Shown here piece after piece: positions 47,493 to 57,469 of a DNA stretch of 64,000 nucleotides. Position numbers and translations under genes: made by a program. Each line of letters opens with the position of its first letter. Within the stretch, counting starts at the first letter, position 1. The notes beneath the pieces were generated by a model. It worked only from the letters and a program-made list of their open reading frames with translations. It was not told where the DNA came from and ran no database searches. The DNA comes from Curvularia sp. ZM96 (lineage: Eukaryota > Ascomycota > Dothideomycetes > Pleosporales > Pleosporaceae). The DNA is taken from contig JAJGBQ010000005.1 in assembly GCA_022457065.1 (NCBI GenBank), positions 3,596,001 through 3,660,000 on the forward strand. Reading direction: 5' to 3'.

Positions 47493-49127
47493 ATGGGTAT
47501 CCTACAGGACTTGACGCAGAGGCTGCCATCCACAAAAGCGAGCCTCGATAGATATGACGACCTCCCGCTTCGCGCAGATAAAGCATCTCCCCGACTGTCC
47601 TTCTTCCGCCGCAGGATACGATTGAAGGGATCCTCGTCCATTTCCATTCCCTTGGGCCTGGTGCTCCTGTTCCCATGTCTTGTAATAATCATAATCATAA
47701 TTCTTTTCGTGAGGTCGCCAGACTCTCAGGGCATTATGAACATGCCTGCGGGCACCCCGCCGTCGATAAGGTGCGCTCCTTCTCATCGCTGTGGCATCAG
47801 GAAGATAGCTAACAAGTTGTAGAAAGATTAGCGAAAAATACGACAAGCCTTTCGCCGTAGGCTGTCTCGAGCCACAGGTCAACGGACCCCGAGCAAACGC
47901 AGCCTTTGTAGTGCTAGCGAGAAACAAGGAACTGGAAGGTGTCATACAGTCCATCAAGTCGATCGAGAGACATTTCAATCGCTGGTTCCACTATCCATAC
48001 GTCTTCCTCAATGACGGCGATTTCAACGAAACATTTAGAGAGGTGGTCTTGAGCCACGTTAGCGCTCCAGTGGAGTGGGGCAAGATCCCGCCAGAGCAAT
48101 GGGGCTTTCCAGACTGGGTTGACCCAGATGTCGCAAAGGAGGGCATCGCTAAACAGGGAGACAAAGCCATCATGTACGGTGGCATGGAGAGCTATCACCA
48201 CATGTGCAGGTTCTACTCAGGGTATGTTCGCGGAATAAAAAACAGCAATCAACCGAGGCCGGACTGACCTTGCATAGCAAATTCTACCAGCACGAACTGC
48301 TTGCCAAATACGAGTGGTATTGGCGTCTCGAGCCGGAGATCAAGTACTTCTGCGACATCACATACGATCCATTCATCCACATGATTCGAAACAAAAAGAC
48401 GTATGGCTTCACCATTGCTGTGAAAGAGCTGAGGGAGACGGTACCCAACATCTGGAGATATGCATCGGCGTACAAACGAAACAACAACCTCACTTCCAAA
48501 GGCATGTGGGAGATGTTTGTCGAGAAACCAAAGCCAGAGGAAGAGAATGGGAAAAAGGATGAGCCCAAGCCCAAGAAACCTTTCTTCCCTCAAGACATCA
48601 TGGACGCAGAGTTTGGCTCCGAGGCTCTACCCGAAATCCATCCCGAAAACATGGAGGGCGAATCGTATAACATGTGCCATTTCTGGAGCAATTTTGAGAT
48701 TGCCAACCTAAACTGGTTTCGCAGCAAGGAATACAATGACTTTTTTGAGTTGATGGACCGAAGCGGTGGTTTCTGGATGGAGAGGTGGGGAGACGCACCT
48801 ATCCACTCGTTAGCCGTGGGAGCGCTGCTTGGTCCTGAAGACATACACTACTTCCGCGACTTTGGGTACCGGCACACTACCATCCAGCACTGTCCCGCCA
48901 ACGCACCCGCACGACAGCTCCCTAGGGAGCCGTATCTAGAGATGACGACGAAGAACGAGAAAGAACGCATTGAAGAAGACAAGTACTGGGCGACGCCAGA
49001 CCCGGTCAAAGAAAATGGTGTCGGATGCCGTTGTAGGTGTGACACGGACATTGTCGACGTAGAAGGCAAAGAAGGGTCTTGCCTGACTGAATGGGTCGAG
49101 GTGGCCGGCGGTTGGGCGTCGCCCTGA
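47493..49127 (+). CDS. Alpha-1,2-mannosyltransferase, GT15 (KTR/KRE2 family)
   Basis: Three exons, 47493-47770, 47823-48221 and 48278-49127, with introns of 52 and 56 nt; 508 residues. It is a type II membrane protein: basic cytosolic head, signal anchor at about 52-73 (SIPLGLVLLFPCLVIIIIII), stem, then the catalytic domain. GT15 landmarks follow in order: AAFVVLARN, SIERHFN-YPYVFLND, YYWRLEPEIKYFCDI, and YNMCHFWSNFEIANL, where Glu366 is the expected catalytic residue, then FWMERWGDAPIHS and HYFRDFGYRH. A Lys/Glu/Pro-rich insertion (about 306-329) lies between conserved blocks. The enzyme adds alpha-1,2-mannose from GDP-mannose to O- or N-glycans in the Golgi, requiring Mn2+. Which KTR member it is cannot be told. 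Confidence 0.93.
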
Positions 49128-49848
49128 GCACGAGGACCATAGCCTCTCTTCCTGTTGCGCAATTGTCTACCAGCCTCCCGTAAGCATTTTGAGGGCGTAT
49201 GAGCATTGACTACTGGTTTCAGTAAGGCGTAAGGTGTTGGTATTGCATGTAGGTTGGGCGGTCTTTCAGCAGAGGATCATCAGGATTATGCGGGCGTTGT
49301 CGATGCGCCTCAGTTGCTGTATATTGGTGGGAAAGCCATGTATTTACGAAGACGAACCACATTTCAAATGTATGAGTACCCTTATTGTCTCGAAGCGGAT
49401 TTCATGACTATTCCGCTGGCGCGCGTTTGGTGTTCGCCCCCACTCTCTGACCATGTGAACCGTGTTTGGGGCCCTACCGCTTACTATGCGGGGTACCCCC
49501 GTAGGCATCATCCCGCCTTCACCATGGCCCCCTAGCCGTGCTGTGTCATCACCATTGCCTGCATCCGCCTGGAGAGTGACTTGAATTTGACCACATCAAC
49601 TGAGCAACTCTGAGAATTTCTCAAACTGATCACAACCGGTGGGTTCTCTTACTTGGTTCGCATCCGCCCCACTCTACCCGAAGGCACCCAAACGCGTCTC
49701 GCCAGTAGGTAGCTAGTTAGGCAGCGTTGACCAGGTGCCTGCTGCCACTATCACCCTTGCCCCTCCATCTGGCTTCCTCCCTTCTTCTTCCTTCTTCCAC
49801 ACCTATAGAAGTCTACACTCACTGTTTTCTACATGATACCTAGCTGAC
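49128..49848. other. Intergenic region
   Basis: About 720 bases between two plus-strand genes. A small frame (49254-49535) has no recognisable content. The final 200 bases are C/T-rich and look like a promoter and leader. Confidence 0.45.
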
Positions 49849-52110
49849 ATGCCTTCCAGCGAACCACCTGCATCTCAAGATCTCAAGTTCCCTCCCGTGC
49901 GAGTGGACGGATCACTTACTAAACTTGATCTCGAAACGCTCATGATGCGGTCCACCCAACGCCCGCAGCCCGAAGAGGTGGCCAGCTCCCTTGAAGACAG
50001 CAACTATGATATGCTCGGGGACGGCGTGATGGATGTGTCGGACGACGAAGCTCACACGGCATCAATTGCCTCGACCGACGGTCCTACGCCCGACGATACA
50101 TCTGACGACTTCACTGACGACGAGGCCGAGTACGAGATGGGCGGCAGAGGCTTACACGACAGCGTTTATTCTTCGCAAGCCGAGCACCCAGATCAGCAAG
50201 CCGGCATGCACCCCACAGTAATGGGTGAAGACTCCACATTGACCGAAGTGCCCTCATACCTCTCTGGGAGTGAGAGTTCCTGGCGTATCACGCTAGACGA
50301 GCAACCGACGGACAACGACAAGGTCGTCCAAGGAGGTAATGTCATTCAGAGCTCGACCGACTACACCGACGAGCTTCCACAAGTATTCAGCCGCTATGGC
50401 TGTGGCGAGGTTCGACTGTCCGTCAAGGCAGCCTTGTCAAGAGACCCCTTGCCCACCCCAGATTCCTATAAGATACTATACATTGGGATGCCTGAAAGAT
50501 GGGCAGAAGACATCACCACTGCACAGATCGCTATGGCACTTGGTGCTTACCCTAGCATTTCCAAGTCGGTCATGGTACGCGGACAGATCGAGCCGTACGT
50601 GCCTGTTCCACAGGTTTCTCGTTGCACCAATCTTGAAGTCGTAACCTCTCGCGGGAAGCCAACCCATGTCTTGGTCAAACTAGAGAATGGTAACCAGCTC
50701 GAATTTAGACACAACACGGCCGCTCATTCCCCTGACCGACCGGACCTTGTTGTCATGTGTCACCGCACACAACCTCATTCAAGCACTGAGAGAGAGGCTA
50801 TTGACTTTGCCAGAAAGATCTTTGGCTCTGCGAAGATCCCATGTATCGACCTGGCCCAGGTCATTCCTCACGGCACCGCATCGCTCGTAGAAGATTCGAC
50901 AGCTTTGCAAGTGCATGTCGAGGGCCGCGACAACCCGAACGCTGACTACGAGCTGAAAGCAGTACTGCCCTTGAACCATCGTGGCTTTAGCAGGCTCGAC
51001 CCATCGCAACTCAATCGCCACCTTGCTCACATTAGCCCCCACCTCATGATGTCTCGAGACACAAAAGAGAACAAGAACGTGCAGACATCATGGATTGGTA
51101 ACAAGACAAACAATCTCATGAAGAAAACTGGCGTGCAGTTGCCTCTGGCCAAGATGCTCATATCTGGGCTGGTTCTGTGTGTGTTGATACCTGCTTTGTT
51201 CCAAGGCGCAGCATTTGCCCCTATGCTACTCCAAAAAGCTTCACGAAGCGCATCCGCGTCATCATTGCTCTCTGAAGTGGAGAATGTCAATCCTGACATT
51301 ACTCCTATTGCGTCGATGTCTTCATCAGTAGTATCATCTGCCTCCTCTTCACCCGCCCCGACCGCAATGCGAGCTCTCACAGTGTTACCAGCTTCAGTGA
51401 AGCAGCCGGGCCCAAAGACCAAAGCAAAAAATACAAGCACCGGCAGCTTCGAGATCCATACCACTGGGGATCACCAATTTGTACTCCGCCCTTCAAAATC
51501 TTTTGCTTCGAGACGTAAGAGACCACAGCTTCAAATACAGATTGCTCGCCAATCGCAACTGGTTCCTATCCGGTACAACCGGACTGTGACAGGAGAATAC
51601 ACTGTCGAACTCGAGCACAAATATCCGTTTGATAAGTTCAATGTCAGCATCGCGACTCACTCGAAGCCACTCTTACGACAATCTTTCGAAGTCATGCTGG
51701 GTCACAACAAGTCTGTATTGGATCAGTTCATGGACAATGCCAGAATGGGTTTCTTCAACACACAGGCTGCTCTACGCAATGTCTCATTGATTGCGGCACA
51801 GCACATGCAAACGTACATGAATGTACGTGAAATCGACGTCGCGACTGCCTCAGAGCAAATTCAGCGCGTACGGCAGAAGGTTCAGGAGCAGTTACAGGCA
51901 AGGGGCCGTTTGGCAAGACAGATACCCGAAGCGACATGGGTGGGTTTACGGGATGTCACGGCACCAGTGCGCACGTCTTCGGCCATGAAGAAGGCTAGGA
52001 TGAATGCACTTCGCTTGAGATGCAGGATGGAAATGGCGGCAGGGCTGTCCGGTAAAGACAGCGAAGAGAAGCAAAGCTGGGCGTGCTCCAAAGTACAAGG
52101 AGATGTGTGA
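49849..52110 (+). CDS. Large single-helix membrane protein (unknown function)
   Basis: Intronless, 753 residues. The first 160 residues are acidic and Ser/Thr-rich (SDDEAHTASIASTDGPTPDD). Residues about 180-385 look folded (a stretch like YKILYIGMPERWAEDITTAQIAMALGAYP suggests an alpha/beta core). A single hydrophobic helix lies at about 433-455. A Ser/Ala-rich linker (about 468-510) is followed by a C-terminal folded part with basic segments and a long helix (about 655-690). The single central helix with two soluble sides suggests a membrane of the ER or nuclear envelope. I do not recognise a family. The ATG at 49849 follows a clean pyrimidine-rich leader. Confidence 0.7.
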   Translation: MPSSEPPASQDLKFPPVRVDGSLTKLDLETLMMRSTQRPQPEEVASSLEDSNYDMLGDGVMDVSDDEAHTASIASTDGPTPDDTSDDFTDDEAEYEMGGRGLHDSVYSSQAEHPDQQAGMHPTVMGEDSTLTEVPSYLSGSESSWRITLDEQPTDNDKVVQGGNVIQSSTDYTDELPQVFSRYGCGEVRLSVKAALSRDPLPTPDSYKILYIGMPERWAEDITTAQIAMALGAYPSISKSVMVRGQIEPYVPVPQVSRCTNLEVVTSRGKPTHVLVKLENGNQLEFRHNTAAHSPDRPDLVVMCHRTQPHSSTEREAIDFARKIFGSAKIPCIDLAQVIPHGTASLVEDSTALQVHVEGRDNPNADYELKAVLPLNHRGFSRLDPSQLNRHLAHISPHLMMSRDTKENKNVQTSWIGNKTNNLMKKTGVQLPLAKMLISGLVLCVLIPALFQGAAFAPMLLQKASRSASASSLLSEVENVNPDITPIASMSSSVVSSASSSPAPTAMRALTVLPASVKQPGPKTKAKNTSTGSFEIHTTGDHQFVLRPSKSFASRRKRPQLQIQIARQSQLVPIRYNRTVTGEYTVELEHKYPFDKFNVSIATHSKPLLRQSFEVMLGHNKSVLDQFMDNARMGFFNTQAALRNVSLIAAQHMQTYMNVREIDVATASEQIQRVRQKVQEQLQARGRLARQIPEATWVGLRDVTAPVRTSSAMKKARMNALRLRCRMEMAAGLSGKDSEEKQSWACSKVQGDV

Positions 52111-52702
52111 GATTTGGCTTGGAGGAGGGGTCACTCAGTGTGAGGGCTTCGGTGGAGGACACAATACTGGTTTCTGATGGTTTCCTTCATCGGGTAGAAT
52201 CTGTACTTGTTGACGGATATGAAGGAGTGGAGTTATAAACATGATACCCGGTGTGTACACTGGACTGGTTGCGGTGAATTGGTACGTGGCGTTTAGGTGG
52301 GATGGCCGACTATAGGCGCGGTTTGTTTATATAGCATGGCATTACTTAGGTTTGATGAAGTTTCTGCACTCTAGCCTTGACCCAAGTTTGCATCCATAAC
52401 GACCGATCCCGAGCTTGCTTTGGTACTATGTATTGATATGTTTGCATTGCGGTGTACAAAAAGCATCCAAGATGACGCTGGTTTCAAAAGGTCGCAGTGG
52501 AATAGTGTGTCGGGCAGCGGCGTCACGCACGTCCCTGGACCCAATCAGGTAAGGCGCCCTAGGGAGGGGCATGTATCCCACTTCCTCAATTTGTGGGCAG
52601 TCCGTTGACACTGAACACTCAACTCTCGTACCCACTTAACACAAAGAACTTCTCATTGTCACTACACCACACGCTCTAATATACATTACCGATTCAACAA
52701 AA
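52111..52702. other. Intergenic region, promoter of the RanBP1 gene
   Basis: A 592-bp gap between two plus-strand genes; no element identified. Confidence 0.4.
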
Positions 52703-53613
52703 ATGTCTGAAGCCGCCAAACCAGACCCCGCCGCCGACCAGGCCGCCAACCCTGCCGCGACTCTTGTCCAGGACGAGACTGCAAAGGTCACCACTGACAA
52801 GGCTGCCGACAAGGCCGAGACGACGACCGAGAGCACAGAGAGCAAGCCCATCACCGAAAAGGCGACCGAGGCCGCGGCTGCAGTAAAGGACAACGTCTTC
52901 TCCATGTTCGGTGGCGGCCCTGCAAAGGCAAAGAAGGAGGAGGATGACGTCGACGAGCCATCAGGTTCTTCCAAGAACAAGGCAGAGGTGTGTATCTTGA
53001 CTGAGCTACTCTGGAAATCATGCTAATGCCATACAAGGATGAGAACCCTGAGAACGAAGAGCCTGACGTCGAGTTCCAGCCCGTCGTTCACCTTACCGAG
53101 AAGGTTGACACCAAGACCAACGAGGAGCTCGAGGAGCAAGTGTTCAAGATGCGCGCCAAGTTGTTCAAGTTCGACAGGGAGTCGCGGGAGTGGAAGGAGC
53201 GAGGCACTGGCGACGTCCGGTTACTGAAGCACAAGGAGAACGGCAAGACACGCCTTGTCATGCGACGAGACAAGACCCTCAAGGTTTGCGCTAACCACTA
53301 CGGTATGATCAACACCATGGGGACAAAGAGACGATGATACTGAGACATGCATAGTTGTTCCCGACATGAAGCTGTCCCCCAACGTAGGCAGCGACCGCAG
53401 CTGGGTTTGGAACGCCGCCGCCGATGTCAGTGAGGGCGAGCCCGAGGCGCAGACACTTGCGATCCGTTTCGCCAACAGCGAGAGTGAGTGGCGGCATCTC
53501 TGTGCAGCAAAAGAGGAGAATGCTAACCGTGTATGCTAGACGCCAACCAGTTCAAGGAGGCCTTCATCAAGGCTCAGCAAGAGAACGAGGCCCTCTTCGG
53601 CAAGTCGGAGTAA
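52703..53613 (+). CDS. YRB1: Ran-binding protein 1 (Ran-GTP effector)
   Basis: Four exons, 52703-52987, 53038-53302, 53355-53483 and 53540-53613, with introns of 50, 52 and 56 nt; 250 residues. The N-terminal 100 residues are disordered and Ala/Thr/Lys/Glu-rich. The Ran-binding domain covers about 105-240: FQPVVHL, EEQVFKMRAKLFKFDRE, WKERGTGDVRLLKHKE, KTRLVMRRDKTLKVCANHYV, then the WVWNAAADVSEGE segment, which is the signature of the fold, and FAN-x-x-NANQFKEAF. RanBP1 binds Ran-GTP in the cytoplasm and helps RanGAP release cargo after nuclear export. Exon joins all land on conserved residues. It lacks a visible C-terminal export signal of the animal type. Confidence 0.93.
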
Positions 53614-54271
53614 AAGAGACGTCAGCACCGGGCTGAGGTGGAGGATAACGAGGGACAAGGGATGATGGATGAGCATGTATTGCACGAACAACGAGGAACA
53701 TTTTGGGATGATAATATATCCTGGCGGTAGCAGAGATGCCCTGTAACCTGCACACAATTAGATAGTAACTAAACAGCCAGACTACTGTAGTCAACGGCAT
53801 TTCCCCCAATTCGACTTTCTTAGTGACTCGTAGGTGTTGTCTCTCCCGACCAGAAGCAGGCCGGGTTTCACTCTGAACTTTACCTGTAGATGTGCGAGGA
53901 TATCTTTACTTGGTAAATTTGGCTAGACCCCTGTCGTGGTATGTACAGCCTCAAGACCGTGGAGGCGTCGCAGAGCTTGACGGTCTGCGCCAAGGCCAAG
54001 TACCGGCTCGTAAACAGCCTCCGCCGCCCCGCCCGCGACGTGCATCACCTAACCTCGTAGCTCGCGACCAGACCAGCCACCGCCTGCACTTTTAACTCTC
54101 ACATCTTCCAAACGCGTCCCGGTCCTATCGCCAGAGCCAGAGTACCAAGGTCGCATACATCTCGGCTTCCGTTCTAGCCTGCATTCGGTAAAATACCTTG
54201 TGCGGTACACCGCAGCTCTCAACAACTAGTTGCTCTAGTATACTCCGTCCTCGAGGCGCAAGTCAGACAAG
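53614..54271. other. Intergenic region, promoter of TAF14
   Basis: About 660 bases between two plus-strand genes. No feature seen. Confidence 0.4.
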
Positions 54272-55251
54272 ATGCCAGACGTACGTTGCGCACTCAAAGA
54301 ATACGCAGTTGCTTGCACAGACACTGACACTCGAGTAGGTCAAGCGATGGGTCAAGCTCATCACCCACCAAAAGCCCATGTATGTCTCCGTCGCGCGCAG
54401 TCGCAAGCGCCGCCCTGACGCGTATCCACAAGAGCGGTCATTAACATACCAACAGCGATGAGCCTTCACCCGTCGAGGGCTTTCCCATGCGAACATGGAG
54501 CATAGAGGTTTGGCTACTAGACGATCAAGGCAACGAGGTCATGCCCAACGTTTTTGAGAAGGCTGTCTACAACCTTCACCCGTCATTCGAGAAGAACAAG
54601 CATGGTGCGTGTGCTGTCCATTGTTATCTTGCGTACATAAATGCTAACTCAGAGCAAAGTCATCAAGAAGCCGCCGTTCCGTATCGACGAAAAGGGTTGG
54701 GGTGAGTTTGACATGACCATTGTTCTGACCGCTGTTGGCAAGGGCGGTGACCATACACTCGAGCACGACCTCAACTTCCAGTCTGAGCGATACGAAGCCA
54801 AGCACCAGGTGGTAAGTCTGCAGTCATAATTCCCCGTTTCGTGTCGAAAAAGTTGCTAACTTCATTATGACAGACTTTCCGGAATCCTAAGCCAGAGCTT
54901 CTCGCCCTTCTTGCCGAGTCCGGTTCTGCCGACGCAAATGGTATGCGCAACAAGGACCCCACCAAGAAGAAGAGCCGAAAGGACAAGAACGTCGACATGG
55001 AGAAGCTGGCAGATGGCCTGCAAAAGCTCGGTGAAGATGATCTTCTACACGTCGTCACCCTGGTCCACGACAACAAGACGAGCGAGACGTACACCAAGAA
55101 CGATGTCGAGAGTAAGTTGGTTCAAAACATCCAGGCGAGAAAAACATGCTGACACGTGACAGACGGTGAGTTCCACGTCGACCTTTACACACTGCCCGAT
55201 TCTCTCGTGAAGATGCTGTGGGATTTCACGGCCTCCAAAGTGGACCTATAA
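54272..55251 (+). CDS. TAF14: YEATS-domain protein Taf14 (TFIID/TFIIF/chromatin remodelling subunit)
   Basis: Six exons: 54272-54280, 54339-54379, 54456-54604, 54660-54811, 54874-55111, 55163-55251; 225 residues. The first exon has only three codons (MPD) and joins to VKRWVKLITHQKPI. The YEATS domain (about 1-120) is marked by DEPSPVEGFPMRTWSIEVWLLDD, YNLHPSFE, then PPFRIDEKGWGEFDM and the HDLNFQSERYE strand. The C-terminal 60 residues (DDLLHVVTLVHDN to LYTLPDSLVKMLWDF) are the ET-type domain that in yeast Taf14 binds partner peptides. YEATS reads acylated histone lysine. Yeast Taf14 is shared by TFIID, TFIIF, INO80, SWI/SNF and NuA3. Confidence 0.93.
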
Positions 55252-56042
55252 ACCAGTCCCGCAGTCTAGCCGTCTGTCTCGATCGGGTACATAATCACAC
55301 GCACACACATGATACCTCATGCGCCATTTCCACAACCATATCACGTCTCTTAAACATCGGATGTAGCTGCATCTTGCCGCTTACCTCAAATTCGAGGTTC
55401 ACATCTTGTCATTCTGTGCACGCATACGAGACTGATTTTCCTTATTCGGACGGGACACGGCCGAAGTACTAGGAACAATCTCATGTCTTGTCCTATTTTT
55501 CTCTTGGTTTTTCTCTTCCCGATTCTAGTAATTTATGAGCCTTGGAGTTACACAGGAGCGTAAAAAAGCTGGATGGATGGATTGGTGGGCTATGCGAACA
55601 TCAAAGCAAACTGCCCACTTGTTTTGCGTAATCGGTGGCGGAGTGCTGGGGATATGTATTTGCTGGGTTCCCTTCTTTTCCCATGGAGGCTGCTGGCTTA
55701 TCATAGATGCAGTGTGTGCGTGACGAGAATATGATGAATTAGGGCTTATTATCTAGTGAAGAAACGTGCTTGCATTCTTTCCTCTGGTGATGAATATCGG
55801 TATCCTTGAACAGGTTTTCTTCGCAGATTCCGACTCGTCATTGTATGCACTGCTGAGGAGATCTGTTCACTCATAGTCCCGAACAAGACAAAGAAGAATA
55901 TGTCCCCGAGAGACTGTAACCATATCCCATACACTATTCGATACTCGATTACATGAACATTATACTTACAGCAATACCGCATATCTTACAATAAACACAC
56001 ACTTGACCCATCTCTCCATCTCCCCCCATATTCTCCAACCAT
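55252..56042. other. Convergent intergenic region
   Basis: About 790 bases between two gene 3' ends. No supported gene. Confidence 0.45.
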
Positions 56043-57416
56043 CTACATCATCCCGCCTTTACTTCCAGTCCCACCGCCACCAAGCCACGACTCCACCGTC
56101 TCTGCGAGCCTCCTCGCCTCCCTCTCCCTCCTCCTCCGCAACCTCGCGGCCTCCCTCTTTCGCTGGATCGCGACCGTACCGTCCACTGGTACTCTTCTCA
56201 GCATGATGCGACTAGACGACGGACGCAGGAGGCGGCGAGGAGGCGGCCGCCGTTTTATCTTGGCTCTCCTGCCGTCTGGAAACCGGATTGTTCCTAAGCT
56301 GAAGGACGGATGCAGTCTTATCGCGACTAGGGGACGTGCTCGTACGCGGCGGACTTGGAGGCGGGGTACCCTTACGTGGCGGACTATCGGTCGGGATTGC
56401 TTCTTAGGGTTTCGTCGAAGATGAGTGTAGGTATGGTCTGGGTTCTTTTTTCTCGGGGCTGATGAATGCGGTTGGGACGTTCGTCGTGCATACAAGAAGC
56501 GGCGCGGTCTTGCTGGTGAGCGGGCCTGGGACTGCGGTGTTGGGCGTGGGTAACGCGAGCGGATGGTGGCTATGGCGGCTCCCGCTTCGTCTGCTAGACG
56601 AGAGACTTCGAAAGATAGCATGCGGAGTGATTTGTTCAGTGTTTCTGGGGTACGTTTGGGTTGGATAGATAGTTTGCGGATTGGCGGGGCCTGTGTCTTT
56701 TTCTTCTTAGGACTGACTATCCTCTTGTTCTGGGCATGGCCATGTGTACTGTCCTTTTTCCTCTTGGTGGTATCACTGCCGTTCCTAGTATCTTTCTGTT
56801 CATTCTGGAGATCGCCCTTCTCTTCAGGAGGGAGACTTTTGGCTACGCTTCTACCTTTACTCGCATTGTTGAGTCCAGGCTTGGCTTGTGCGCTTTGGAA
56901 GTTCGCTCTGCCGGATCTTTGTCTATAACGGCCTGAAGTAATGGCACGATATTCAGACATTTGTTTGTTGAACCTCCTCCTGAGCTCATACATCATAATC
57001 CTAGCCGTGCGAGCACGGAGTCGACCAGACATATGAACACCAGTGACACCGAGCGCCCGTATTAATTCCGGTATTGTCATCTTTGGTATAGTGCTTTGGA
57101 GACCTTTTTTCCCAATGGAAGAATCGTTTGTTTTTCCTTGGGACTGTCCTAGTTCAGGTCGTTGGCTTGTGGATCGAGGCCCTTCAATGTCAGCCGTTGG
57201 GCTCTTCGATCCCATCCCCACGTTCTCGGACTGTCGATCTTGTGCTAGTGCAGTACTTGAAAATTTGCGTATCGACACTGGCTTGCCGACATTCAAAATA
57301 TGTCGGAAAAGACCTGTTTGCAAGAAATTTGATGGGCAGTTAGCCCAGACACTTCCTACGTGGCGAGAAGAAGAGTTGGGAACATGGTTAGATGACGAAG
57401 AATGTAGTTTATTCAA
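56043..57416 (-). CDS. Basic, Arg-rich protein, probably mitochondrial (unknown function); 5' end uncertain
   Basis: Open frame of 457 codons whose first codon is not ATG; a stop lies just upstream in frame (at the TAG before 57416). The first in-frame ATG is 57215 (MGSKSPTADIEG). Before that the frame contains ILNVGKPVSIRKFSSTALAQ, which looks like a mitochondrial presequence and argues for an undiscovered first exon. The middle has a SAP-like motif (MTIPELIRALGVTGVHMSGRLRARTARIM), and the last 150 residues are very Arg-rich, ending in a basic helix and a GGGG tail. It sits 53 bp downstream of the gene at 57470-59271 on the same strand. Family not recognised. Confidence 0.6.
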   Translation of the reverse strand: MNKLHSSSSNHVPNSSSRHVGSVWANCPSNFLQTGLFRHILNVGKPVSIRKFSSTALAQDRQSENVGMGSKSPTADIEGPRSTSQRPELGQSQGKTNDSSIGKKGLQSTIPKMTIPELIRALGVTGVHMSGRLRARTARIMMYELRRRFNKQMSEYRAITSGRYRQRSGRANFQSAQAKPGLNNASKGRSVAKSLPPEEKGDLQNEQKDTRNGSDTTKRKKDSTHGHAQNKRIVSPKKKKTQAPPIRKLSIQPKRTPETLNKSLRMLSFEVSRLADEAGAAIATIRSRYPRPTPQSQARSPARPRRFLYARRTSQPHSSAPRKKNPDHTYTHLRRNPKKQSRPIVRHVRVPRLQVRRVRARPLVAIRLHPSFSLGTIRFPDGRRAKIKRRPPPRRLLRPSSSRIMLRRVPVDGTVAIQRKREAARLRRRREREARRLAETVESWLGGGGTGSKGGMM

Positions 57417-57469
57417 GTTTGGAACCGACTACTTTTGGAATTAGAATACAGTATGAGTAGAGACTACTC

